DNA of 64,000 nucleotides from Sphagnum compactum (Eukaryota > Bryophyta > Sphagnopsida > Sphagnales), in the NCBI GenBank assembly GCA_965153455.1, contig OZ234497.1:3906001-3970000 (forward strand). The letters run 5' to 3'. The notes under the pieces were generated by a model. It did no database searches. It was not told the origin of the DNA and saw only the letters and a list, made by a program, of their open reading frames with translations. The translations under genes were made by a program, and so were the position numbers. Below, piece after piece: positions 22,150 to 34,860 of this stretch (the first letter of the stretch is position 1; every line of letters begins with the position of its first letter).

Positions 22150-25100
22150 GCAAAACATATGCAATATAAAGTGTGCTACTATTGGGAACTTGGGGAACGA
22201 ATTGAGAACATAATAAATACCTTACACTGATGTCAGTTTCATCATTAAATAATCTTCAAAGTAGAGAAATGAGTTTTTGTGAAATATGAACTTGAGATGT
22301 TGAAAATCATCATAATTATCATAGGCTACACTCTGAATAATTTCATTACTCATGTGACAATATCACAATAGATCATGGAAAATCCAATAATTTCAAATTT
22401 TTAAATGAACCAAATTTTTTGAAAAAATAATTATTCATTTTGTCAATGTGGAAACTGACCCTAGGCTACGGCAATCACATAGAATACATTTTGGGAACAC
22501 CAAATTCCAAAAGTCTGAAATCCTCCTCCCCTCCCATTTCCCCCAAAAGAAAAAAAGTTAGGCCTGTGTGCAAGCTGCCTCACATCATTTGTTGGGAAGG
22601 ATTTTCACATCTAATTGTGTTGGCTAACATTTTTGGCCTAGGCTAATGGCAGGACATGAACCATGGGTACCTAAAACCTGGAAGTTCTTTCAAATTTAAG
22701 AAAGCTGTTAAAAGTGTGACCAAGGTACTCAATCCCCAAAAGAGAAGAATGTTAGTTTGCCTGTTGTGTTGTGTTGTGCTGGTTCCCCCTAATTGCTCAG
22801 GAGAGAAAGTGTGGTGCTATTGAGGCCGTGTATAGCTACCATGTTGAAAAAGATTAAGATAGGGTCCAGAGTCCAGATGGATGCGGGCTTGATTAAAAAC
22901 CTTGTCATTGTGCTCAATCCAAATAACCTATATTGCCAAGTCTTGGCACACAATGCCAAATCATTGAATACTTTGTAATAGGCCTGTATATGTTCTTGCC
23001 GACCAAACATTGCTCCCATGTAACTTCCTTCCAGGGGCCATTCTAGAAAAGGCCGGGTTCCAAGCCTGGACATCATGTTACTCACCAAAGGGCCATAACC
23101 ATATTCTTTGCATTTGAAAAACCTAGAAGTCAAATGGAAGAATCACACAACCAGGAAATCATGCACTCTATCTGCTGACTCTGGGCAGTTCTCAGAATGC
23201 GGGTGCTTTTACTAGAAGCCTCAAAACAAACGGATACCTTTTGAAGAATAATATGTTATATTAAAATCAAAGTATGAGATGTGTATCTGATATTCTTACA
23301 ACAAGAATCCACCTTTTTAAAAAAACAATACATTTGCATCAGATCTGAATAATTCCTTCTTTTGCACCTTCGGCGGTAGTGAAGGTAACTAGGACTGTTG
23401 CCTTTACAATACTCATTCCCACTTTCTGCATGATTCTAGGCCCTGCCATAGTTTGCTTTTGCAAGGTTCTAATCCATCCTTGAGTCTGGTTAATTTAGTG
23501 AATTACATATACATAGTATATATATATATATATAGATATATTCCTTTTTGTTGTCTCGTTTCTGGTCTTATTGGTTAAAGCCTCTCCACCTTTCTGCTTG
23601 TTCAGTTTTCTTGAACATGAATTTACACACCAATAGACAGAGCCAAAAAAAATCAGACCTTTCCTGCTCAAGTTCTCAAATCAAATCTTCATAAGATGTG
23701 ATGAGCAAAGACAAACATTTTATTAGTGGTGCTAGGAACAAGAATAGATCTTGAGTAGGTGATTTTGTCAGCAGGTTTTCAGTACCCAATCCTGTATGAA
23801 GAATGAGAGGATTTAATGAGAGATGGTCCAATTGTCAACAAAAAATTATACATATATCCATTGTGTAGTTTAACCTGGCATAATTATGAGGCCTGCCACT
23901 CATGTTCGCTACTTGGTACTAGAACTGCCAAAATCATCAAAGGGGACTTTCCAAATAATTCTTCACAACCAAAATTATTATAGCAGCAGACCACAAGGAT
24001 CCAGTTTCTTTTTTGTAGTTCAAACAAATTGGTAAAGTGAAAGGGATTTTAAATAACTCTTCATATACAGACTAAATATGAAAGTAGAAAAGAAAAACAG
24101 GATCCTTCTATATTCTTGGCTACCTACTGGAACTTATCATAAAAATCTGGCGATCTGGAAACTTTTTTTTTCCAAAATCTGGTGAATTTGGGCCATTTTT
24201 TTAATGGAAAATCCTTTATATAGGTTGAAAGCATATTTTTCAGATGCAAATTTGGCGAAATCTTGCCCTCCCCCCCCCAAACTCTGCTCTGGACCTTTCA
24301 TATACCCATTGGATCTAATTGTCCTTGCATGGATGATGTAGTGATAGTAAATCAATCACCTCTTGATCTAATAGTCCATGCAGCATGGGTGCTCCACTAC
24401 GATGATGTAGTACTAGATCACCCATGCATGAATAAATCCATGCAAGGGGTGATCTACTAGTACATCACTCATGGACCTGGCCGGCCTCATGGACCCCCCA
24501 TGCAACCCATAATGTCAGGTCTAATCCAGTGTTCGACGGGTATTTGATTTTTTAGTAACCATCGGTCCTGGATATTGGAAAGCAGTCATAGTAAAAAAAA
24601 CCACCGGGTTTCGTGAAAGAACCGGTGGTTTTCGAGCAGCCATTTAACTTTTTTAAATGTTGAGAACCTTGGTTAGATAATAGAAGAGGGTATCTGATGT
24701 TTTTGATAATCGCAGTTATATATATCAAACTCAGTTATCTGACCTTTGAGAACCATGGTTATCAACCCTTAGAACCACCTTGATACCCAGAGGGGGTTTG
24801 GTACAGTTTTTAATTATCCACCCCACACCAATGTCAGATGGTTCTCTCTCTCTTTTTCTAGATAATTAACCTAGGGGTACAGGTAGGGTATCTGGACTCT
24901 AAATCAAAAGGGCATTCCAAAAGGTTCCTTTGAGAAGTTATGAGCCTGCCCTGAAATGTTTTAATAGAGGGCAAGTCTTGTTCAAATCCTTTACTGTGAA
25001 GGGCATACTCAAATGGTTGCTCCTGCACTGGCCAGTTCAAATTTTAAGGTTTGGAGCTAGTTTTTTTCAAAATAAAAATTGTGGGTTAGGTGGGTTGGTG

Positions 25101-25740
25101 ATCATCTGCAAGAGGACTTAGCCATCAACTACACATTAGAGAGGAAAGTAGAAGAGTTTAGGAATCATGTTATATTTTAGCAATATGTTACAACCTATTG
25201 TCTCAATATGGCGATTTCAAGAAAAAATTCTTCATAAAGTGGTGACAATGGACCATCTTTTTTCCAAAATAAGGCCTTGCACTTGTTGTAACAGATCCAA
25301 GATGAATCCACTCTTTGGCTCATTGCATACAAACACTCCCTGATACGGTGTCACATGGCAACTTACAAGTTGCAACTCGAATGCTCTTTTTCCGCACATG
25401 TCCAATGCAAAGTACCGCCACAGCTCTCTGTTTTACTCCACCACAATAATAGGCCAAGCCCATAAATATCTAGCAGGCTTTGAGTCCCACTACAAGCTTT
25501 ATTTTACCTATTGGACATATTGTTAAGTAGCAGGTTCAAATCTCACTGGGAAGGGTTTTTTATTGTAGTGGACTTTCTTGCATCCAGAAATGCCTGTACA
25601 TTTATCATGTTGACCTTAGTAAAATGGAGCCACATTAGGTTAAATAAAAATGAAAAGCCAGCCACAAGAACACAGAATGACTCTGTATGTGTTGTGGTTA
25701 ACCTTTCTTTTAGGGTTATCCCCTTTCACTAGTTTTGCCC
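22150..25740. other. Intergenic, short repeats, no gene recognised
   Basis: Contains a (TA)n run at about 23517-23536, a C run at 24270-24279 and a hairpin at 24403-24467. The minus-strand open stretch at 22789-23133 has no recognisable motif. Nothing else can be supported. Confidence 0.6.
24403..24467. repeat. Short hairpin with 28-29-base arms
   Basis: Arms 24403-24430 (TGATGTAGTACTAGATCACC...) and 24439-24467 are imperfect reverse complements with an 8-base loop. The words GATGATGTAGT and CATGCA also recur just upstream. Confidence 0.7.
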
Positions 25741-25749
25741 CCTCCTACA

Positions 25750-25945
25750 CTCACTTAATCAGGGTCTCTGGGTGCAAATTTACTCTGCCTCGGGTTAAAT
25801 ATAGCCACTAAGAGGCCCCATTTGAGGGCCAGGGTGAACCAGCACCTAACTTACATTTGTACCTTCACCTTCTGCAGGTGAGTCCTCTTAGTGGCTCTAT
25901 TAAACCTAAGAAATGTTAAATGTGGGCTTGGAGACCCTGAGATTT
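25750..25945. mobile_element. Family A right halves, head-to-head palindrome
   Basis: The family A interior (TCAGGGTCTCTGGGTGCAAA, GCCACTAAGAGGCC) runs forward to about 25830. It meets GGGTGAACCAGCACCTAAC and then an inverted copy (CCACTAAGAGGACTCACC on the minus strand; GGAGACCCTGA near 25940). It looks like two element ends fused around a shared terminus. Confidence 0.65.
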
Positions 25946-26250
25946 TTTTTGTGATAGATTTACACCATTTTGCAAAAAAAAAATTCTATTACAAAAATTC
26001 TATTTTTTGAAAAAAAATTTTCAAAAATCACCACAATTGTCTGCAACAGAAGGGGCACTTTAGATTTTTGTAATTTCATATTTTGAATATTGCCAAGTTT
26101 GGCTAAATATTCTTGTGATGATTGTCTCTTGAGCAACATCATGAAATTGAAAAACAACGAATTAGAATGGGGAGTTGCTAACAAGTTTAGAATTGCCTAC
26201 CCCTTGTTAAAAAAATTCTTTTTGACAGTTTTCCTTGGTTAATAACAGCT

Positions 26251-26449
26251 TCGGTAAACCAGCACTTGCACTGGTACCATGGCCAAAACCCAACAATCCA
26301 TTTAAACTCCTTCTAAATATTTTATATATTCCATGCATAGACTAAATCAGAGTCTCAGAGTCCAAATCTACCATTTATAGGGTTTAACACGGCCACTAAA
26401 AGGCCTCCCTCAAGAAGGTGAAGGTACTGGTGTAGGAGCCATTCACCTA
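26251..26449 (+). mobile_element. Family A inverted-repeat element
   Basis: Left end GGTAAACCAGCACTTGCACT then GGTACCATGG; right end AAGGTACTGGTGTAGGAGCC then ATTCACC, roughly its reverse complement. About 200 bases, no coding capacity. Confidence 0.75.
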
Positions 26450-26962
26450 ATGTTTGATGCAGCAAGGCATGGGAAAAAAGAATGCAGACAGTAAGTTACA
26501 TAGGTTGATTAAAACTTGGGTAGCTGCAACAAACTAATCCCAGCAAAGCGCGCCAAATATAGGGAGGAAGCTGGAGACTGACAGTAGTGAGTTAGAACTA
26601 GAATCCACTTCCTCAAGAATCGCTTTAATGGTTGCTTCATTAGTGTGCATTTATGAAGCCAATCATCACTATTTTGGGTCTAGCTAAATCTGTCCGAATG
26701 TGTTGGGCCACAGAAGAGTTCATGCTCTAGATGTGTGTTTTTGGCTTATAATGGGCTGGTGACCATACGGACTAGTAAAACCATTTTGGCGGCAGTCATG
26801 TGTTAGGATCAATCATCATGGCTTTTAGTGGCTGCCATGATTTGGTGGTTGCCTGGCCACACTCTCTCTATTCTTCTCTCCCCTAAGTCCTAACTTGAAC
26901 TCGCCTTCTTCTCAAAAATTTCCCCTACATATATCATATCCTTAAACGCCTCACCTCAATAC

Positions 26963-27161
26963 CAGGGTGAACCAGCACCAACATTGGTACCACTGTAAAA
27001 AAAAAAACCAGGAAATTTTTGAGGTTGCATCTAACCATGATAAATATCCCATTCTAAGACTAAATCAAGGTCACTGAGTCCACATTTAACATTTACTCAG
27101 TTGAACAGGGCAGCTAAAAGACCTGACTCAAGAGGGTGAAGGTACACTGTTCACCGTGGCT
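26963..27161 (+). mobile_element. Family A inverted-repeat element
   Basis: Left end CAGGGTGAACCAGCACCAAC with TTGGTACCA; right end GGTGAAGGTACACTGTTCAC. The interior has GACTAAATCAAGGTCACTGA as in other members. The CAGGG start is typical of hAT-superfamily termini; no clear target-site duplication was found. Confidence 0.75.
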
Positions 27162-27317
27162 TTGCATTTTGAAAATCATGTTATAAAAAGACATGATCAA
27201 ATATTCTCAAACCCATCCAAAGGTAGATGATTTAAATATTGCTTGTCTAAAGATAAATGAAAAAATAAAGTACTCATTCATGGGTTTCATGTCATTTTTC
27301 CTACATAATAAGCAGTT

Positions 27318-27541
27318 TGGATGAACCAGCATGTACCATGGTATAATCCATACCATGGATGATCCTACCACCAATGAAACAGCAAAGGTTTTTGGATTGC
27401 TTCGGCACACTATACTGTCCCTACTATAAATTTAGTCTCTGAATCCAAATTTGACGTTTCCTGGGTTAAAATTGAAAACTAGCTTGAAAGAGGCCTCATT
27501 CAAGAAGGTGAAGGTACCAGTTTAGGTGCTGGCTCACCCTG
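27318..27541 (+). mobile_element. Family A inverted-repeat element
   Basis: Left end TGAACCAGCATGTACCATGG; right end AAGGTACCAGTTTAGGTGCT then GGCTCACCCTG. Third member within about 1.3 kb, all in the same orientation. Confidence 0.75.
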
Positions 27542-28380
27542 GCACATGACAAGCAATTTACCTTCAAATTCCAGGTCAATGCTAAAAAGGCCCTGGACTT
27601 TGCGACTCAAAATTAGCATCGAGTAAGAGAAGTTAGCCTTCAGGAGAAAGGGGCAGTTCATGGCTTGCCGAATCATTGACCTGGAATTTTATCAAGAGGG
27701 CTTGGTTTATCAAGCTCCCTCCTCCCTTGCCACTTCAGATGAATATTACTTTGGTTGCACTGATGTGTGGATCATTGTGCAAGATCAAGGCAATAGATAT
27801 TTGATTGTGAGCTGTTGTCCAAGAATTGAAGAATTTGTGAGATAGACAGATACCAGCCTTCCATTGACTCCTTCCTTTACATGGGGAGATGATGGTTTTT
27901 CAATCTTGTCTTTCTTTTCACTTAACCCCTAATTGTCAGGACCGTGTGAAATTCACAATGAAATGCAGCCCATATTGGGTGTGTCTGACCTTTAGGGGTT
28001 AAATTGTGCATTTTATGTTGTCATTAATTTCTCAATATTTTTTTTGTTTGACATTTGGAATAAATGTGCAGGATTCAAGCAATACAATGAGGAGTTGGCG
28101 ATATTGAAAATGAAATTTTAGTTGCTTTGATTTTGTTTAATAATTTTCAAGTTTAATCTTCTTCTTTTTTCAACAGAAAAAGTAAAAGTTTGGTGAAGAG
28201 TTTTGAGATGGCAAAGGCAACTTGTGGCTTTTACACATTTTAATGAAAGAAGCAGGCTCCAAGCTTATACATTTGTTGAAGTTTTAGCTTTCAACATGAA
28301 AATTGTCTATGCGACTAAGCAACACATAGTATTTGCAAGTAGGCAAAAATTTGAATGTAACTACTTATTTTAACCACCTT

Positions 28381-28404
28381 GGGGGGGGGGGGGGGGGGGG
28401 GGGG
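28381..28404 (+). repeat. 24-base poly-G run
   Basis: Uninterrupted G run followed by TGAGGGGGTGG. It marks the left side of R repeat copy 1. Confidence 0.95.
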
Positions 28405-28479
28405 TGAGGGGGTGGCGTCGCAAGGACCCTGACCACTACAACATAATGTAACTATAGCAATTGATAAGTTAGTATCGTA

Positions 28480-30550
28480 GAAACAATTTGCAAAATATTA
28501 ATTACCAAAAACATATATCAAAATATAAACCTAATATACATGTGATGGTAGAAATACATTGACAAACCCATTATGAATTTTACCCAAGGTAACTTTGCAA
28601 CCTCTGCATTTGGAAGTAATGATTCAAATCATACATTTTCCTTTATTTCATTTATTTTCTAACTTAGATTTTACTTAGATTCTACTTAGATTAGATCAAC
28701 AATGACATAATCAACATCATCTTTAAGACTTTGTTTGAACTAGCACTAAGGGTGAGGACACAGGTTGCAATATAATCAAAGGAAAAATATTTGTGCTTGA
28801 GATGTTTTGGCAAATTTAATGGCAGCATGGTGAGGACAAGTGACAAACATGATGCATCTAGATTCAAGAGTAAATATTATACAATCAACAAATAAAATCA
28901 TGAATTACCAACAAACACAATCACTAACATCTTAATTAAGGAAATCACAACCTATTGTACTATAAACTTGAAATGCAAAATTGAAAATTAATGATGATCA
29001 CAAAATGCATGAAATTAACACAAATAACAAAATGTGCGAAATCAACACAAGTCACAAAATGTTCAAGTAGGAGGCCTTTTTAAGTTTTGTGTGTTCACCT
29101 TATGCACAATGGTTATAAACCATTAAAACTTGAACTATAGTAGTTGTGATTCCAAAGTTGAACATCCTAAAGGTTTGAAGCTAGGTTTCAATTCCATGTT
29201 CCAAATTCTAGAGCTCATTTTTCAAAAGGGGTGGCGTTACTGTGGGCCTTTAAAATCCAATGATGTTACAAATTTTCCTACACAACAAACCCCAAATTTA
29301 AAGACAAAAGTACCAAGGTTCAATTCAAATATATGATTTAGATTTTAACTCGAAATATCATAATCAAGCTTTAGTTCTCAAAAAAAATGTCGGTTCCCTT
29401 AATCAAGTTGCAATTGGTTGAAGATGGAACTACCACTAATATCAAAACAACTAGTCCCAAAATGTTATTGTAGCTTACAAGCTACACAAGCTTTGAATTT
29501 TCAACAATAATTGACATCTAATTAGAAAATTTAATCGCATCTTTGTTATGCAACAATTTACAAGAACTTTGAACTAGAAAATGTAAGGAACCTAGAAGGT
29601 TGGAACATCATTTTTTGAATGGCATTTTTTGTAGCTTACTACTCACAATACCCCCCACCCCCCCCCCCCCCCCCTCAAACATCTTAAACAAAAACAACAA
29701 AACTTAATGGTAATGGCTTGCCAAAATACATAAAGAAAGGTAGTGAAGGGGGCATAAAGATTGGCCAAAGAGGCAAACCTTAAACCCTAAGGTGGAACAA
29801 TCTAATATATCCAATTTGGATATATAAACCATGTGATGGCAACATGTGTGGGCTTTTGACAACCTCTTATGTGAAACCCTAACTATTAAACTCATAATTG
29901 GGCAAATTATGTAAAAAATCCCATTTGTTTTCAAGCTTACATGTAGGAGCTTAAGTTTTTAAGGTATGGAATTGGTTAAAATTTACTAATAAAATAAAAG
30001 TTGCTCAAACTGAAAGTAATATCATAATTTAATTTTTAATAACAAACTTGAAATTGAATTTTTGACTTCATTTATGTGTGGAAATAAAATTAAAACCATT
30101 ATAATTTAGTTTTTAAAATTGGATTTGAAGGTTTTTCATAAAAATCAAAAACCACCCAACAGTTATTTTTACACATTCTAATTATAAATGGTTTAAAAAC
30201 TACCCATCACTTGTATTTTACCCAATTGCCAACATTATTTAGTCACTTAGATGTTTACGCATGGTATATTGTGGTCAATGACATGTATCACAACACTTTT
30301 GAATGGAACCAATAGTGTATTTTGATGGTATTTTTTTTGGGAACTAAACGTTTTGTTTTCACGTTGCGTTTTAGTGTGACTAACACTTTTAACAAATGTG
30401 TTTCGCATGATGAATTCATAAAAAAATAACCTTTCACACAAATATATGAACACTTCATGTTTTTTTGGGGGCATAGCACTTGGAAGCAACTTGCACAAGT
30501 TGAAACATAAAAAATAATGACAACAAACAAAAAATTAAATTACAATTACA
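28480..30550. repeat. R repeat, copy 1
   Basis: Diverged direct repeat of about 2 kb. Landmarks shared with the other copies are AAAAATATTTGTGCTTGA, CTCAAGTAGGAGGCCTTT, CTAGTCCCAAAATGTT, AACCTAGAAGGTTGGAAC, CATGTGTGGGCTTTTGA and CAAATGTGTTTCGCATGATG. It immediately precedes the transposase relic. Confidence 0.85.
29651..29674 (+). repeat. Poly-C run in R repeat copy 1
   Basis: Six C, one A, then 17 C. The corresponding sites in R copies 2 and 3 (about 34261 and 35642) have only four or five C, so the run expanded in this copy. Confidence 0.9.
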
Positions 30551-30559
30551 ATTTTCAAC

Positions 30560-32150
30560 AATTATGCCTTCACTATAATTCTAACCTTGTTGTCATCATT
30601 ATAATTTGCAATAGTGGTTTGGAAAAGGAAAATGTACTTAACAAAAGAGTCTTGACCAAACATGTGGATAACAATGTTTAGATGTTCTACCAATTGATTT
30701 TGAAGCAAAAACATCATGAAGGTCAATGTGGAAAAGGTTCCTTCATCTTCAACATTGCTAGTGATTTAAACAATGGTTAGTTAAACAAATTTCATGAACT
30801 TAAAAAGGCAATGAGTCAACATCAAATTGTTTGTGGCAAGTTGATGTCACAATTTAGTGATAGCATTTTCATTTCTAGGTTCTTCCATGGCCTTAAGAGC
30901 TTGAGTTTAAATGGTTAACTTGAAAAGAAATGTCTGCATATTCAAAATATCTCATGAAATTGCCTTAGAAATCCATGAACCAAGTGTATTCAATTTTTTC
31001 AATGTAGAGTAATGTCATTTGATCAAGCTGAGATGAACTACAAAAATGGATTCACAATTTGGTTATAACCAATATTGTGGGTAAATGACCCCAAGAACGT
31101 TCATAAGTTCATGGTCCAAAAACCTGCACTCCAAATCCATGATTAATAGATTGCATGCAATAGTGCATTGAACATTTACAATTAAGATAACTACTTCAAA
31201 GCCCTCGCAACTAACTAGAGATTGGATGCCATCAAAGGATCAACAAAATGAACCATTTGGGATTATCCCATAATTTGAAAAAGCAAGTGTCGTATGTTGT
31301 CATTCAAATCAATTACCCAATATTTTACCCAATCTTGCTTAGTTTTACAAAATGTGTTTATAGCCACATCAATAAACTTTAAAAAGTTTGCAACCTAGAA
31401 GGAAATGTTTGAATATCCACAAATTTTATACATATTTTGATGACGACAATGTAATCATAAACAAACACATCTATAGCTTGTGCAAACTTCATCAAAACAT
31501 AAACAAATTCCAACACGGGCAAATTACATGGCAAGCCTAAGATTGTAACAACGTCACATAAATTTAGCAAATCGGTTATGGTCAATTCCACTAAACTAGA
31601 ATTGGTTACCATTTTAACAATCAAAGTCTTATGTCTTTCCCAACACACTTCATAAAGGGTTGACACATGTTTATCAATGTTGTTTTCACATTCCAAATAA
31701 CCTTTGGTCCTTTAGTTTCCATAATTTCAACAAGTTAAATGAATTCAAGATGTTGTTTGGGGGAGTTACAAAAATACCCATAAAATGCTTGAAGGAGATC
31801 TTCCAATTTGGAAACCATAAACATTATGGACAAGTTCTCAATCGCAAGGTTGGTTATGTGTGCCATGCAATGGATCCTAGTGAACTAAAACAGTTGTTTA
31901 ATTCTCATTGAAATAGTAATTCGATATTTAACCCATTGAAATCTTGAGGCACCATCAATTCCTAAACATAAAAGATTTTGAAATCTAACTTTCAAATAAA
32001 CCACTAAACTTCATTTGAACAAACAAATTAACAATTTTGATATTAGTGGTAATCACACCTTCAACCAATCGGTCAAATGTGAACAACACATGCACACATT
32101 TCCAAACTACCACCCCATAACAATGAATAGAGATCTAACTTTGGTTGTTT
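30560..32150 (-). pseudogene. Decayed hAT-like transposase
   Basis: Minus-strand frames read in order: a piece with LCLGIDGASRFQW near 31960; HCMAHITNLAIENLSIMFMV and DLLQAFYGYFCNSPKQHLEF (about 31760-31870); VEIMETKGPKVIWNVKT (about 31690-31725); TLIVKMVTNSSLVELTI through FAQAIDVFVYDYIVVIKIC (31430-31650); and a C-terminal VEDEGTFSTLTFMMFLLQNQ with LVEHL (30660-30756). The HC-AHR-like motif, the METKG block and the C-terminal LTF/RNRLGEHL-like dimerisation block are those of plant hAT-related transposases. Many stops and frame changes mean no activity. It sits between R repeat copies 1 and 2. Confidence 0.8.
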
Positions 32151-33130
32151 ATTGTAATTATTTATTCGAAAAGTGAAAGAAATTCTGAAATCATAATTAA
32201 TGGTGTCACGAACACAAGAATCATGAAAATGAACAATGAAAAGACATGCTTAAGTTTAATTATAAACATGAAACATAAAAACCAAGAGTAAACACAAAAG
32301 ACTAAAGACAATAACACAAAGTGTGCAAAACAAAAGTGCAATTTTTTTGTTATTATGATAAAATATTAAAAACATAACAAACTTATGGAATAAGATTGTA
32401 CATTGGACTTGTGTTAAATAAACTTAAGGTAATGGGGGGTTTTATTTTTATTTATACCCTTTTGGGGATTTAGCTCAATGAACTTCCATGGAGGTTTCCA
32501 CATGCTCATTGATTAAGGAAGGTTTTTAAAATGCTTTCTAATTACAAATATGAATAAACTAGGACTTAATTAAAAGTGAACTTTAGCTAATTGTGAGTCA
32601 ATTAAATATTAAATAATAATGGACAAAAAAATTTGGGAAATAACTAATAATTAACTATAAATGAATTGAAAGTTAAGTATGAATCATGGCTGAACATCCA
32701 TATCAATCAATTCCATTCATCATGTGAAAATGGTGTTTGTGACATGTGGTAATCAACATAATTGACGCAAACATTTAATAATCTCCTAACCAACACAATC
32801 ACTTCACTTCTTGGATGGATAATTACATGTTTTTCAAAAACAAACAAAGATTACATTTATTCATACTCAATCATGGACCCATTTTTTTTTAAAAATGAAA
32901 TATGAGTGCAAAATGCACACTTTTTTTTTTACCACAAATTTTTACCTGTTGCACCACATAATCCTTGCCCCTTGATACATATAAGCGTTCATCGAACACA
33001 CGTTAATTTTTTTTCAAAAAAAAAATTCATTGTTACCACATTGGGAATTACAGTAGTGGTTGTTCTTTAGCCAACGTGTTTTGATAAAAAATCTAGTTTT
33101 GATATTATAAGTTTATTGTGCATTTCAATC
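32150..33130. other. AT-rich spacer, no gene
   Basis: A-rich sequence with short homopolymer runs between the transposase relic and R copy 2. It may hold the degraded N-terminal part of the transposase, but I could not recognise it. Confidence 0.5.
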
Positions 33131-34860
33131 TCGGTATAGACTTTGAATTTCACCTTATGCACCCTCCCACGAACACCCACCACTGATTATGCCCAAGGTA
33201 AATTTTGTAGCCCATGCATGTGGAAACAATGATTAATTTCATATGTTTCTTCATTTTTTGTTGTTATCTAATTTACGTTTTACTTGGATTGGACCAACAA
33301 TGACATGATCAACATCAACTTTACGACTTTGATTGGAATTACCATCGAAGGTAAGGACATATGCAATGCATATAATCAAAGAAAAAATATTTGTGCTTGA
33401 AAAATTGCGACAAATTTAATGTCAAAATGTGGAAACAAGTGATAAACCATATGCATTGATATTTAAGAATAAAGATTATGTAACCTAAAAATAAGATCAT
33501 GAACTACCAACAACCATAGTCACTAACATCTTGCCACTATTAGTGAGGGAAAATTGCAATATAGTGTACTATAAACTTAAGATGCACAAATTGAAATTCA
33601 ATGAGGATCATATAATGCATGAAATCAACATGAATAACAAAATGTGCCACAACAACGCATCATGAAATGCTCAAGTAGGAAACCTTTTGAAGTTTTCTAC
33701 GTTTACCTTACGTGCGCAGTAATTCTAGACCATTAAAATGGTCATTATAACAATTGTGACTCAAAAGTGGAAGATCCTAGAAGTTCAAAGCTAGGTTTCA
33801 ATTTCAAACTTTAGATCTCATTTTTCAAAATGGGTGGCATTGTTATAAGCCTCCAAAATCCAAAAGCATTACAAATTTTCATGTACAACAAACCCAAAGC
33901 TAAAGATGTTGCAAATATTAAGGCCCAAATCAAGTATCAAATATAAACTTCAACTTGAAATATCAAAATCAGACTTTAGTTTTCCAAAAAAATAAAATGA
34001 TTCCTTTAATCAAGTGGTGATTGGTTGAAAGTGGGATTGCCACTAATATCAAAACAACTAGTCCCAAAATATTGTTGTAACCTGCAAGTTGCACAATGTT
34101 TCAATGTTCAATAATAATCAAGATTCAATCATAAAATTGAATTGCATTTTTGTTATGTGACAAATTACAAATACTTAAAACTAAAAAGTTAAGGAACCTA
34201 GAAGGTTGGAACAATATTATTGCAATGGCATTTATTGTAGGTCCTCATAATCAATGTAAATCCCCCTTTGAACATCATAAATGCAAGCAACAAAACTTAA
34301 TGGCAAAGGCTAGCCAAAGTACATAAAGAGAGGGAGTGAAGAGGGCACAAAAATTAGCAAAATTGATAGTGACTCCTTGTGATCAATGTTGAGGAGCTAG
34401 CAAATGCAATAATGGAAATTGGCTAAAGAGGCAAACCCTAAGCCCTATGGTGGAATAATCTAGCATATTCAATTTGGATATAGGAGCCATGTGATGGAAA
34501 CATGTGTGGGCTTTTGATAACCTCCTATGTGAAACCTTAATTATGAAACTCGTAATTGGGTGAAATACATTTTAAAATCCCATTTGTTTTCAAGAACATG
34601 TACGCGCTCAAGTTTTAGGGTATGGAATTGGCTAAAATTTGCTTGTAAAAAAAATGTTGCTCAAACAAAAAGTAAAACCTTTTTTTTTTGGAATAACATA
34701 TTCAAAATTGGATTTGAAAGTTCTTCATAAAAGTAAAAAACCAATCAACACTGGTTCTTACACATTTTTGTTCTAAAAGAACTGAATTTGATAATCACCC
34801 ATCATTTTTATTTTACCCATTTGCTAGCCAATATTATTTGGTCATTTTCATGTTTTGATG
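33130..34860. repeat. R repeat, copy 2
   Basis: Same landmark order as copy 1: AAAAATATTTGTGCTTGA, GAACCTAGAAGGTTGGAAC, GTGATGGAAACATGTGTGGG. It ends near ATTTGGTCATTTTCATG without the terminal GCATGATGAG part. Confidence 0.85.

Noticed and set aside
22789-23133. 114-codon minus-strand frame
   Set aside because: No motif, no paralogue in the window and no splice-consistent neighbours.
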